Assembly: GCA_018262775.1 (NCBI GenBank)
Contig: JADFDU010000006.1
Span: 1-64,000, forward strand
Length of the DNA stretch: 64,000 nucleotides
Direction of reading: 5' to 3'
From: Rhodocyclaceae bacterium
Lineage (GTDB): Bacteria > Pseudomonadota > Gammaproteobacteria > Burkholderiales > Rhodocyclaceae
Shown: piece by piece, positions 43,369 through 51,402 of the stretch
How positions within the stretch are numbered: the first letter of the stretch is position 1
Layout of the letters: each line of letters starts with the position of its first letter
The notes under the pieces: model-generated
Seen by the model: only the letters and a program-made list of their open reading frames with translations
The model's database searches: none
What the model was told of the DNA's origin: nothing
Program-made: the position numbers and the translations under genes

Positions 43369-44160
43369 CTAGAACCTGGCCCGCCGCTGCGGATTGCGAT
43401 AGAGCATGCGCGGGAAACCCGCGCGCTCGAACGGCTGCCATTCGTCTTCGGGCTGGGCCAGGCGATCGGCGATGGCAAAGAAAGTCATCGGGTTCAAGCC
43501 CATGCCGAGATGGCTTGCTTCCACTTCGATGTTATCGGCCAGCGGTCCTTCCTGCTCGAGGCTGCACTGCCAGGCCACCACGCCGTCCGTACGGCTGAAA
43601 ATGGAGGTGGTCGGCACCGGCGGCGGCGTACGCAGCGGCTCGTGCAGTTCTGCCGCACCGATCTTGTGGCCGGTGACGAATTCATAGAGCCGCCAGGCAT
43701 TGGTCGCCTTCGGATGGCCGGTGAAGGGCGTGCCCAGGGTGATGACCTGACGCACGGCGTCCGGATAGACCTTGGCCACTTCACGGGCATAGACGCCGCC
43801 CAGGCTCCAGCCGATCAGGCTGACCTTCCTGCCGTGCGCCACGTAGAGATCGCGCAACCTTCCAAGGCAGGACTCGATGACGCCCTCGCGCGGGCCGAGG
43901 TTGATGCCCTGCTTCCACGGGACGGCGGCATAGCCGCGGCCCTTGAGGAAGCGGCGCAGCGGCAGGGTGCTCATGTCGGGCGCGATCAGGCCCGGGAAAA
44001 CCAGCACCGGATGTCCGTCGCCCTTCGGCGCCAGGCGCAAGAGCGGCTTGGCGGCAATTGCGGCGCCGAACTCCCATGGCGCACGCCCCTCCAGCGCCAA
44101 TCTGACGAGGCCGGGCGCTTCCGTCATGCCGATTTCGTACCAGTGATGCGGGCTGTGCAT
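43369..44160 (-). CDS. PGAP1-like alpha/beta hydrolase
   Basis: A 263-residue lipase-like protein. GHPVLVFPGLIAPDMSTLPL precedes the nucleophile elbow GWSLGGVYAREVA, followed by ITLGTPFTG and SHLGMGLNP with the catalytic His. Members of this family are often next to WS/DGAT genes, as here (12 bases downstream), and may hydrolyse acylglycerols or wax esters. Confidence 0.83.
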   Translation of the reverse strand: MHSPHHWYEIGMTEAPGLVRLALEGRAPWEFGAAIAAKPLLRLAPKGDGHPVLVFPGLIAPDMSTLPLRRFLKGRGYAAVPWKQGINLGPREGVIESCLGRLRDLYVAHGRKVSLIGWSLGGVYAREVAKVYPDAVRQVITLGTPFTGHPKATNAWRLYEFVTGHKIGAAELHEPLRTPPPVPTTSIFSRTDGVVAWQCSLEQEGPLADNIEVEASHLGMGLNPMTFFAIADRLAQPEDEWQPFERAGFPRMLYRNPQRRARF

Positions 44161-44172
44161 GGTTCCTCCAAC

Positions 44173-45645
44173 TCAGGATTTCGAAGACACGCTTGCTTTT
44201 CCAACGGCACGCCTGGACTTTTTTGCAGCGACGGGCTTCCGTTGGAGGCTCTGCTTCAACTCCTCATGTGCCTCCAGCAACGCTTGCGCCAGCTTGCGCG
44301 GATCGGGCATCGCCTTGCGCGCGGCGACGATGCCGAAATCGAGTGAGCCGGCATAGCTCATCACCGTGATATTCAGGCCCAGTCCGTGCTCAACGATCGA
44401 CAGGGGGAAATAGGCGCGCATGGGCAGCCCGGCGGCGTACAGGGTCTCCTGCGGGCCAGGCACATTGGATATGACCAGATTGGCGATGGGCGGGATGGCG
44501 CTGGCAAGTTTTGTTTTGCCGTACAGCGCAGCCAGGCCGCCCACCAGCCAGGGCACGCCGATCGAAGGGAAGTCCGTGGGAATGACCGAGCGGGCGCGGC
44601 GGGCGGCGGACTTCATGGCCACCGAGGCATCGCGGATCGCACGCAAGCGGCGCAGCGGATCGGCGATATGGGTGGCGAGGCTGACCAGGCTCAGCGTAGC
44701 CTGGGTGGTGAAGTCCGTATTGCCGGATTCGCGCAGCGAGATCGGCATGGTCGCGATGAGCGGTTTCTTCGGGATGCCGCCACGGTGGGCAAGATAGCGT
44801 CGCAACGCGCCGCTGCACAACGCGAGTACGACGTCGTTCAGCTTGGCTTCCTGATCGGCGGCAATCGCCTTGGCGTCGGCCAAGGGAATCGACACACCGG
44901 CGAAGCCGCGCTCGGCCGTGATCGCCCCGTTGAGCGGCGTCTTCGGCCCGAACGAGAAATTCTGGCGTAGCGATGAAGGAGCAGGGTCCCTGCCGCCGGC
45001 GCTTTTCACGATCCCGGCCAGGAGGCGGAACACCTCAGGCAGGTGCCGCACCAGCTTGACGTACTGGGCCGCATCGTGGCGCAGCGCGGCGCTCGCCAGG
45101 CTGACCCTGCCCGGATGCTCGGCGCGGACGGGAATCGCTTCTGCAGAACCCGTCGTACGGCCCTGCCGCGGCGCGACATCGAACAACGCCCGGGCCAGTG
45201 CCACGCCGGCCGCGCCGTCCAGCACGGCATGGTGAACCTTCATGTAGAAGGCGGCCTGGCCGCCCTGCAGGCCCTCGATGACGTGCACTTCCCAGAGCGG
45301 CCGCTGGCGGTCCATCAGTGCCGCATGCAGGCGCGCAGTGCAACGTTCCAACTGCAGCCGGCTGCCCGGCCGGGGCAGCTTGTGGCGGCGCACATGGTAG
45401 TCGAGGTCGACTGCGCCGCCGTCCACCCACGCCGGGTTGGCGAAGTGCAACGGCATGTCCGCCAGGCGGCGACGGTACAGCGGCGCCATATCAAGACTGT
45501 GCGCCAGCAATCGACGGATCTCGGTGTAGAAGTCACGCCTGTAGCCAGGCGGCAGATCGAACAGATGCAGGGAACCGACATGCATCGGCGTCTCGGGTGT
45601 TTCGAGATGCAGGAAGGTGCCGTCGAGCCCGCTGAGGGATTTCAT
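44173..45645 (-). CDS. wax ester synthase/diacylglycerol acyltransferase
   Basis: A 490-residue bifunctional WS/DGAT enzyme. The N-terminus MKSLSGLDGTFLHLETPETP, the catalytic HHAVLDG motif (about 135-141), the PLWEVHVIEGL segment and the C-terminal NLVISNVPGPQETLYAAG are all characteristic. It esterifies fatty alcohols or diacylglycerol with acyl-CoA. Together with phaC elsewhere in the window it suggests two carbon-storage polymers. Confidence 0.93.
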   Translation of the reverse strand: MKSLSGLDGTFLHLETPETPMHVGSLHLFDLPPGYRRDFYTEIRRLLAHSLDMAPLYRRRLADMPLHFANPAWVDGGAVDLDYHVRRHKLPRPGSRLQLERCTARLHAALMDRQRPLWEVHVIEGLQGGQAAFYMKVHHAVLDGAAGVALARALFDVAPRQGRTTGSAEAIPVRAEHPGRVSLASAALRHDAAQYVKLVRHLPEVFRLLAGIVKSAGGRDPAPSSLRQNFSFGPKTPLNGAITAERGFAGVSIPLADAKAIAADQEAKLNDVVLALCSGALRRYLAHRGGIPKKPLIATMPISLRESGNTDFTTQATLSLVSLATHIADPLRRLRAIRDASVAMKSAARRARSVIPTDFPSIGVPWLVGGLAALYGKTKLASAIPPIANLVISNVPGPQETLYAAGLPMRAYFPLSIVEHGLGLNITVMSYAGSLDFGIVAARKAMPDPRKLAQALLEAHEELKQSLQRKPVAAKKSRRAVGKASVSSKS

Positions 45646-46091
45646 GACGACGCAGCGGCTTCGTCCGGCAGCATCCAGACGAACATGGCCCGACCTTGCG
45701 CCCTGGCCACCCCTGCCAGGTCGGCCAGCTCGATGACAAGGTTCCCGACCTCATCGGCCGGCCAGCCGCTCGCCTCGAACACTTCCGTCGCGGCCAGTTC
45801 CTCGCCGACCTGGTCAAGGGCCTCTTCCTCGAATCGGGCAAGCTGCTGCACCGTCTCGCCTGGCAGCTGCATGAGCCACGGACCCTCTTCATAAGCCGCA
45901 TGGAGCGGGCCGCATTCGTCCAGCGCCTCATCGAACTGCTCGCCAGTGAGCAGCGCATGCAGCATGGCGAACTTGGCCTGATCGAGCCCTCTGGCCTCAA
46001 AGCCTTTCCATTCCTCGATCGGCTTCGACGATTCGAGGATCGCCCCGGCGTCCTCCACATCGGCCACGACCACATTCACCAGCATGCCCAT
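45642..46091 (-). CDS. unrecognised acidic protein
   Basis: A 149-residue strongly acidic soluble protein without a family I recognise. Features: MGMLVNVVVADVEDAGAILE at the start, a central helical region rich in Glu and Leu (QQLARFEEEALDQVGEELAA) and FVWMLPDEAAASS at the end. GGGAG lies 8 bases before the ATG at 46091. It overlaps the WS/DGAT gene by 4 bases and follows the GIY-YIG-ArfB gene closely. Confidence 0.65.
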   Translation of the reverse strand: MGMLVNVVVADVEDAGAILESSKPIEEWKGFEARGLDQAKFAMLHALLTGEQFDEALDECGPLHAAYEEGPWLMQLPGETVQQLARFEEEALDQVGEELAATEVFEASGWPADEVGNLVIELADLAGVARAQGRAMFVWMLPDEAAASS

Positions 46092-46108
46092 CGTTACGCT
46101 CCCGTCCA

Positions 46109-46795
46109 TCAATCGGTAATCTTGCCGCGCAGCACCTTGAGCTCGCCCCGCTTGCCCTTGCTGTCGAGACGCTTCTTCTGCGAGCTGCGCGTCGGCTTGG
46201 TCGGCTTGCGCTGCCGCGGGGATACGGCGACAGCGGCGATGAGTTCCTGCAAACGCTTCAACGCCGCTTCCCGGTTCTTCTCCTGGCTGCGGAACTGTTG
46301 CGACTTGATGACGATCACGCCCTCGCGGGTAATGCGCTGGTCGCGCAACGAAAGAAGCCGTTCCTTGTAGAACTCGGGCAGTGAGGATGCACCAACATCG
46401 AAGCGCAGATGAATGGCGCTGGCGACCTTGTTGACGTTCTGGCCACCAGCACCCTGGGCGCGAATGGCGCTCAATTCGATCTCGTTCAGCGGAATGGACA
46501 CCCTGGCCGATATTTTCAGGAGGGAGTCGGGCGCACGCTCGGATGATGCCAGGCTGATGGCGAAGGCGCGCTTGGCGTCGGCGGACAGGCATTTGACCTC
46601 GTACTCGGCTTTCAACGCCGCCGATCGGTCCGGGTATTCGACGCTCGCCAGCAGGCGCTTCGGCGGATGCGAGCGGGTATAGCGTGCGCCCTTGCCGCTG
46701 GCGTGGGTCGCGTAACGCGCGGCAACATCGACGCTGATGCCGGTATAGATGCTGCCATCCTGGCATTCGATGAGATAGAGAAACCAGGCGCTCAT
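46109..46795 (-). CDS. GIY-YIG nuclease domain fused to ArfB peptidyl-tRNA hydrolase
   Basis: A 228-residue fusion. Residues 1-80 form a UPF0213/YhbQ-type GIY-YIG domain (WFLYLIECQDGSIYTGISVD, GKGARYTRSHPPKRLL, RSAALKAEYEVK). Residues 94-228 are a complete ArfB: RAQGAGGQNVNKVASAIHLR with GGQ at 117-119, SLPEFYKERLL, and a basic C-terminal tail (KPTKPTRSSQKKRL) that enters the empty mRNA channel. ArfB rescues stalled ribosomes. No start codon or ribosome site exists at the domain boundary, so both parts are one protein. The GIY-YIG part could act on nucleic acid at the stalled complex. Confidence 0.9.
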   Translation of the reverse strand: MSAWFLYLIECQDGSIYTGISVDVAARYATHASGKGARYTRSHPPKRLLASVEYPDRSAALKAEYEVKCLSADAKRAFAISLASSERAPDSLLKISARVSIPLNEIELSAIRAQGAGGQNVNKVASAIHLRFDVGASSLPEFYKERLLSLRDQRITREGVIVIKSQQFRSQEKNREAALKRLQELIAAVAVSPRQRKPTKPTRSSQKKRLDSKGKRGELKVLRGKITD

Positions 46796-47094
46796 TCCTC
46801 GCCGACCGCCTCGAAGCCGAAACGGCGCCGGACCATCCGGCAGTCCTCCGAGCCGGCCTGAAACTCGCGGCACACCAGTGGCCGGTCTGCATAGACGCTG
46901 CAGCCCACACGGCAACCGATCTCGCCTTCCAGTGCTGCACAGCGATGGCCCCAGGATTGCATGCGCTGGTTGTCGAAATCGATCAGTTCGTCCGGAATGC
47001 CTTCGCCGTCGCGCGGGCCCATCAGCACCGGCCAAGTTTCCGACCAGGCGCAACAGCCGCCGCAGACAAGGCAATCCGGAACACGCTTGCTCAC
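46792..47094 (-). CDS. YkgJ-family cysteine cluster protein
   Basis: A 100-residue protein with the YkgJ/UPF0153 pattern: CLVCGGCCAW, then C...CRVGCSVYADRPLVCREFQAGSEDC, giving eight or more cysteines for a metal cluster. The start is a GTG at 47094 with AGGAGG 5 bases before it; an ATG at 47118 lacks a site. It overlaps the fusion gene by 4 bases and heads the nine-gene minus-strand run. Confidence 0.85.
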   Translation of the reverse strand: MSKRVPDCLVCGGCCAWSETWPVLMGPRDGEGIPDELIDFDNQRMQSWGHRCAALEGEIGCRVGCSVYADRPLVCREFQAGSEDCRMVRRRFGFEAVGEE

Positions 47095-47167
47095 ACCGTC
47101 CTCCTGTTCGCCATGCACTCTCCTTGCGGGCCTCTTGCGGCTCCTTGCGGGCCCCTCGCAGGCTAGT

Positions 47168-47180
47168 TTCGCTATGCGAA
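47168..47180. promoter_or_regulatory. possible operator between ykgJ-like gene and the SDR-IclR operon
   Basis: TTCGC-TAT-GCGAA is a perfect inverted repeat 61 bases upstream of the SDR start. IclR-family proteins bind short palindromes near the operon they control, and an IclR gene ends this operon. Direct repeats of CTTGCGGG lie just to its left. Confidence 0.35.
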
Positions 47181-47241
47181 CGCTAATTTCGTTTTACTCG
47201 CCTTCATGATATCTTCTCCGCAGTTCAATTGAAACATAGCC

Positions 47242-48078
47242 ATGCACGAATTCAAGGACAGGACGGCAGTCATCACCGGCGCCGCCAGCGGCATCGGCCT
47301 GGCACTGGCGCAGCGCGCCGCGCGCGAAGGCATGCGGCTCGTGCTGGCGGACATCGACGAAGCCAAGCTGGCCGAGGCAGCCGCTACACTGCCGCTGTCG
47401 GCCGCCTCGCTGCTTGCGCGCCGCGTCGACGTCAGTCGCGAGGCGGATGTCGCGGCCCTCGCGGAAGAGGCCTACAAACGCTTCGGCGCGGTGCATCTCC
47501 TCTGCAACAATGCGGGCGTGGGCCTGACGCGGCTCTCCTGGGAAATGTCGGCGGCCGACTGGGAATGGATCCTCGGCGTCAACCTGTGGAGCGTGGTGCA
47601 TGCCCTGCATCACTTTATGCCGCGCATGCTGGCACAGGACGGCGAGAGTCACGTGGTGAACACCGCCTCCGTCGCCGGCCTGCTGTCCACCCCGGGCATG
47701 GCCGCCTACAACGTGAGCAAACACGGCGTCGTCACGTTGTCGGAAACCCTGTACACGGAACTCGCCGCACAGAATGCCAGCGTCGGCGTGTCGGTGCTCT
47801 GTCCTGCCTGGGTACCGACCGCCATCCACACCGCCGAGCGCAACCGGCCGGAGCGCTTCGGCACCACGACACTCCCCTCCTCCGCCGCCGCTGCGTACCA
47901 GGAGCGCATGGACCGGGCGGTGAAGTCCGGTCGCCTGACGGCCGACGACATGGCCAATGCGGTCTTCGAGGCGGTCGCAGCGAAGCGCTTCTACGTCATT
48001 CCGCACAGCCGCATCAAGCAGGCCGTGCGCCTGAGAATGGAAGACATCCTCGAAGACCGCAATCCGACGCCGATCTAA
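47242..48078 (+). CDS. short-chain dehydrogenase/reductase
   Basis: A 278-residue classical SDR: TGAASGIG cofactor motif, NNAGVGL, NTASVAG with the catalytic Ser and YNVSKHG with Tyr/Lys. An Asp after strand two (LVLADIDEAK) indicates NAD preference. The C-terminal extension (HSRIKQAVRLRMEDILEDRNP) is typical of a broad hydroxysteroid/alcohol dehydrogenase group. First gene of an SDR-quinone reductase-IclR operon; substrate unknown. Confidence 0.87.
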   Translation: MHEFKDRTAVITGAASGIGLALAQRAAREGMRLVLADIDEAKLAEAAATLPLSAASLLARRVDVSREADVAALAEEAYKRFGAVHLLCNNAGVGLTRLSWEMSAADWEWILGVNLWSVVHALHHFMPRMLAQDGESHVVNTASVAGLLSTPGMAAYNVSKHGVVTLSETLYTELAAQNASVGVSVLCPAWVPTAIHTAERNRPERFGTTTLPSSAAAAYQERMDRAVKSGRLTADDMANAVFEAVAAKRFYVIPHSRIKQAVRLRMEDILEDRNPTPI

Positions 48079-48086
48079 GGGAAACG

Positions 48087-49067
48087 ATGAAAGCGCTCTT
48101 GTGCTCAGAATACGGTCCGCCGCACAAACTTGCCGTGCACGACATTCCCTCACCGCAAGCCGGGCCGGGGCAGGTGGTCATCGACGTCAAGGCGAGCGCA
48201 CTTAATTTTCCTGATGCGCTGATGGTGCAGGGCCTCTATCAAGTCAAACCGCCTCTGCCCTTCTCGCCCGGTGCGGAACTGGCCGGCCTGATCAAGGAAA
48301 TCGGCGAGGGCGTGCAGGGACTGAAGGTCAACGACCGGGTCATCGCCTTTCCCGGCTTCGGCGGCTTCGCCGAGGAATGCGCAGTGGCTGCCGAACGCAT
48401 CATGCCGTTGCCCGAAGGCATGGACTTCACCACCGGCGCTGCGCTGGTACTGACTTTTGGCACCTCGCTGCATGCCCTGCAGGACTGCGGTCGGCTGCAG
48501 CCCGGCGAAACCCTGCTGGTGCTGGGCGCGGCCGGCGGCGTCGGCGTCGCGGCCATCGAGATCGGCAAGGCGATGGGCGCACGTATCATCGCCGCAGCCT
48601 CGAGCGCCGACAAGCTTGATCTGTGCAAGCGGCTCGGCGCGGACGAGACGATCAACTACGCCGCAGAAGATCTGCGCAAGCGCACGCTGGAACTGACCAG
48701 CGGCAAGGGTGCCGATGTGGTCTACGACCCGGTCGGCGGCGACTATACCGAGTCGGCGCTGCGCGCCACCGCCTGGCACGGGCGCCTGCTCATCATCGGC
48801 TTCGCCGCCGGGGAGATACCGAAAATCCCGCTCAACCTCGCGTTGCTCAAGGAACGTCAGCTGATGGGCGTGTACTGGGGCGAGTCGGTGCGCCACGACC
48901 CGCGCGGCCACGTCCGCAACATGCAGCAGCTGATGGCCTGGTTCACCGAACGAAAAATCAATCCGTTCATCAGCGAACAACTGCCGCTGGCCCAGGCGCC
49001 GGAGGCCATCGCGCGGCTGCTGGCGCGCAAGGTAATGGGCAAGATAGTGATCCTGCCGGAAGCCTGA
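48087..49067 (+). CDS. NADPH:quinone oxidoreductase family protein
   Basis: A 326-residue zinc-free medium-chain dehydrogenase. It carries ASALNFPDALMVQGLYQVKP, the cofactor motif VLGAAGGVGVAAIEIGKA and the catalytic-domain end LARKVMGKIVILPEA. It lies 8 bases after the SDR gene and 18 before the IclR gene, so it belongs to the same catabolic unit. The family includes enoyl-CoA and quinone reductases; the real substrate is open. Confidence 0.88.
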   Translation: MKALLCSEYGPPHKLAVHDIPSPQAGPGQVVIDVKASALNFPDALMVQGLYQVKPPLPFSPGAELAGLIKEIGEGVQGLKVNDRVIAFPGFGGFAEECAVAAERIMPLPEGMDFTTGAALVLTFGTSLHALQDCGRLQPGETLLVLGAAGGVGVAAIEIGKAMGARIIAAASSADKLDLCKRLGADETINYAAEDLRKRTLELTSGKGADVVYDPVGGDYTESALRATAWHGRLLIIGFAAGEIPKIPLNLALLKERQLMGVYWGESVRHDPRGHVRNMQQLMAWFTERKINPFISEQLPLAQAPEAIARLLARKVMGKIVILPEA

Positions 49068-49085
49068 TTCGAGGGAATACCAGGA

Positions 49086-49919
49086 ATGAGTGCCATGGCC
49101 AAGACAACCCGCAAGCAGCCGAACATGCCCCCGCCGACCGAAAAGTCCGCGAAGGATCGTCAGTTCGTCACGGCGCTGGCGCGTGGCCTGGACATCCTGC
49201 GTGCCTTCACGCCACGCCACCCCGTGCTCGGCAACAACGAGATCGCGCAGCGCGCCCGCCTGCCGAAACCGACCGTCACACGCCTGACCTACACCCTGAC
49301 CCAACTCGGCTACCTGAACTACTCACCCGAATCCGGCAAATATTCGCTTTCAGTGGGCGTACTCGCGCTCGGCTATTCCTTCCTCGCCAGTCAGGACATC
49401 CGCGCCATCGCGCGGCCGCTGATGCAGGCCTTCGCCGACTATGCCCGTGCCACGGTTTGCCTGGCGGCGCGCGACCAGCCGCACATGGTCTTCCTCGAGG
49501 TCTGCCAGGGCAATCCCACCTTCCAGATGCGCCTTGAAGTCGGCGCGCGCGTGCCTTATGGCATGACAGCGCTGGGGCGCGCCTATCACTGCGGGCTGCC
49601 CGAGGCGGCGCGCACGGCGATGCTCGAGGAGCACCGCAAAATGGGGCGCAAGGAGGACTGGGAGGGGTTTCGCGCCAGTTTCGAGAAGGCGGTGCGCGAA
49701 TACCAGAAGCACGGCTTCTGCGTGTCGCTCGGCGAGTGGAACAAGGACGTGTTTTCGGTTGCCGTGCCACTGGTCTCGCGCGACCACTCGAAGATTCTCG
49801 CCCTGACCTGCTCCGGCCCGCCCTTCGAGATGCCGCGCCAGCGCATCTTCGACGAACTCGGTCCGCGCCTGATCCAGTTGCGCGACCGGCTGTCCGCGAC
49901 AACCGGCGGCAACTTCTGA
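49086..49919 (+). CDS. IclR-family transcriptional regulator
   Basis: A 277-residue IclR protein. The winged HTH at about 25-90 has VTALARGLDILRAFTP and NNEIAQRARLPKPTVTRLTY; the effector domain ends with FSVAVPLVSRDHSKILALTC. The sequence resembles the PcaR/PobR/CatR branch controlling aromatic-compound genes. It probably regulates the two upstream genes; an alternative start is the ATG at 49095. Confidence 0.9.
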   Translation: MSAMAKTTRKQPNMPPPTEKSAKDRQFVTALARGLDILRAFTPRHPVLGNNEIAQRARLPKPTVTRLTYTLTQLGYLNYSPESGKYSLSVGVLALGYSFLASQDIRAIARPLMQAFADYARATVCLAARDQPHMVFLEVCQGNPTFQMRLEVGARVPYGMTALGRAYHCGLPEAARTAMLEEHRKMGRKEDWEGFRASFEKAVREYQKHGFCVSLGEWNKDVFSVAVPLVSRDHSKILALTCSGPPFEMPRQRIFDELGPRLIQLRDRLSATTGGNF

Positions 49920-49931
49920 TTTTCGGGATGG

Positions 49932-51386
49932 TTACAAGTGGTAGTCCAGCCTCAGCTTGTCCTGCAGTTTTCGTGCCATCCTGAAGGCTTCCTTGAGAAT
50001 ATGCCGGTCCAGTTGATTCAGCTTGTCGGGGTCGATGCGATTTGCTCCGGCGTCATTCCCCTGCAAGTCATGCTGGCGGCGCAGGCGCAGCAACTGGATG
50101 AAATAAAAACCATCGATCATCGCTTCCAGATCCGCCCCTAAGCTGGTAGCCACCGCCGCACCGCGCAGACGCTGAGCCGTGCCGGTCAGCGCCACATTGT
50201 TGGCCAGAGAAAAAATACGGGCGGCATCGACGAAGGGTCGGGAGCCGTACATCTTGAGATCGATCGTGTGCGGAAATTCCTTGTTTTTGTCAAAGACAAA
50301 ATCGCGGATCAGGCCGAGCGGGGGCTGGCACTGCAGCGCATTCTCGCTCATCAAGTGCAGAAACAGCGTGGCATCGCGAGCCGCCTCCAACAGCCATTCA
50401 CGCAGTATGCTGGACAGTTCATCGTCCCCATAGAGCGGACGGAAGTCGAAGAAGATCGATGCATTCAGCAGCGCCTTGGGCTCGGGTGTCCGAATCCATT
50501 TAGCGAATTTAGCCCGCCACTCCTCCAGCGACAGGCACCACTCCGGGTTGCCCGCCATGATGCCGCCTTTGCATAACGGAAAGCCGCAGGCATCCAGCTT
50601 GTGGTTGACTGCATCCGCGAACGGCAGAAAACTTCTGCGGACGGTTTCCGCAGCTTTCCCGTCGGCCTCGAATATGATGCCGTTGTCCTGGTCCGTGGAC
50701 AGCGTCTGCTCATAGCGTCCCTCTGAACCGAGGGCAATCCAGCACCACCTCACTTGCGGCAGCTCGAATTCGTCATGCGTCAGTTCGATGATGCGCAGGG
50801 TGAGGAGGTCGTTCAGGGTCGAAATCAGGTGAGTCAATTGCTCGGCGGACACGCCCTGCAGCAGCAGGGTATTGGCCATGTTGCGGATCTCTCGTGAGCA
50901 TGCCTGCAGCGATGACATGTCCCTAGCTTCGCGAATATTGCCGGTGACATCGTTGAGACCGGTGCGCTGCAGGGCGAACAGGTCGTTTTGCGATACGATG
51001 CCAATCAGCTTGCCGTCGTCACCCACCACCAACAGGTGCCGCAGGCCGCGACGCCCCATGATAAGGGCAGCTTGGTAAGCCGTCGTCTGCGGCTTGACAG
51101 TGATCACGCCGCCGGTCATCACCGCCGCAATGGGAACGTCCAGAGCGCACTCTGGCAGCGCCACCCGATGCAACAGGTCACGCAGCGTGAATATCCCCAA
51201 CGGCAATTGGCCCTCGGCATCGGCAATAATGATCGATCCGATGCGCTTTTCATCCATGACCCTGATCGCTTCGCGTATCGATGCGTCCAGCGGCACCGTC
51301 ACCGCCTGGCGCCGAATCAGGCTGCCGAGCGGGCTGTACATTGTGTTCAGGTCGCCCCCTGTGGACGGGCGCAATTGTTGTTCCAT
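49932..51386 (-). CDS. CBS-domain putative nucleotidyltransferase (DUF294 family)
   Basis: A 484-residue protein. Two CBS domains occupy residues 20-140 (SIREAIRVMDEKRIGSIIIA; TAYQAALIMGRRGLRHLLVV). A GlnD-like nucleotidyltransferase domain follows at about 180-320, with IALGSEGRYEQTLSTDQDNG containing the GSEGR and DxD metal motif. The C-terminal DUF294 substrate-binding domain completes it. CBS domains usually sense adenine nucleotides. It ends a minus-strand cluster and follows the exonuclease-sensor gene by 16 bases. Confidence 0.88.
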   Translation of the reverse strand: MEQQLRPSTGGDLNTMYSPLGSLIRRQAVTVPLDASIREAIRVMDEKRIGSIIIADAEGQLPLGIFTLRDLLHRVALPECALDVPIAAVMTGGVITVKPQTTAYQAALIMGRRGLRHLLVVGDDGKLIGIVSQNDLFALQRTGLNDVTGNIREARDMSSLQACSREIRNMANTLLLQGVSAEQLTHLISTLNDLLTLRIIELTHDEFELPQVRWCWIALGSEGRYEQTLSTDQDNGIIFEADGKAAETVRRSFLPFADAVNHKLDACGFPLCKGGIMAGNPEWCLSLEEWRAKFAKWIRTPEPKALLNASIFFDFRPLYGDDELSSILREWLLEAARDATLFLHLMSENALQCQPPLGLIRDFVFDKNKEFPHTIDLKMYGSRPFVDAARIFSLANNVALTGTAQRLRGAAVATSLGADLEAMIDGFYFIQLLRLRRQHDLQGNDAGANRIDPDKLNQLDRHILKEAFRMARKLQDKLRLDYHL

Positions 51387-51402
51387 CGTTGCCTCGATCG
51401 TT

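Noticed and set aside
42469-44346. 625-residue plus-strand frame opposite the hydrolase genes
   Set aside because: It covers two real genes and their junction in antisense, with His/Arg/Gln-rich low-complexity composition.
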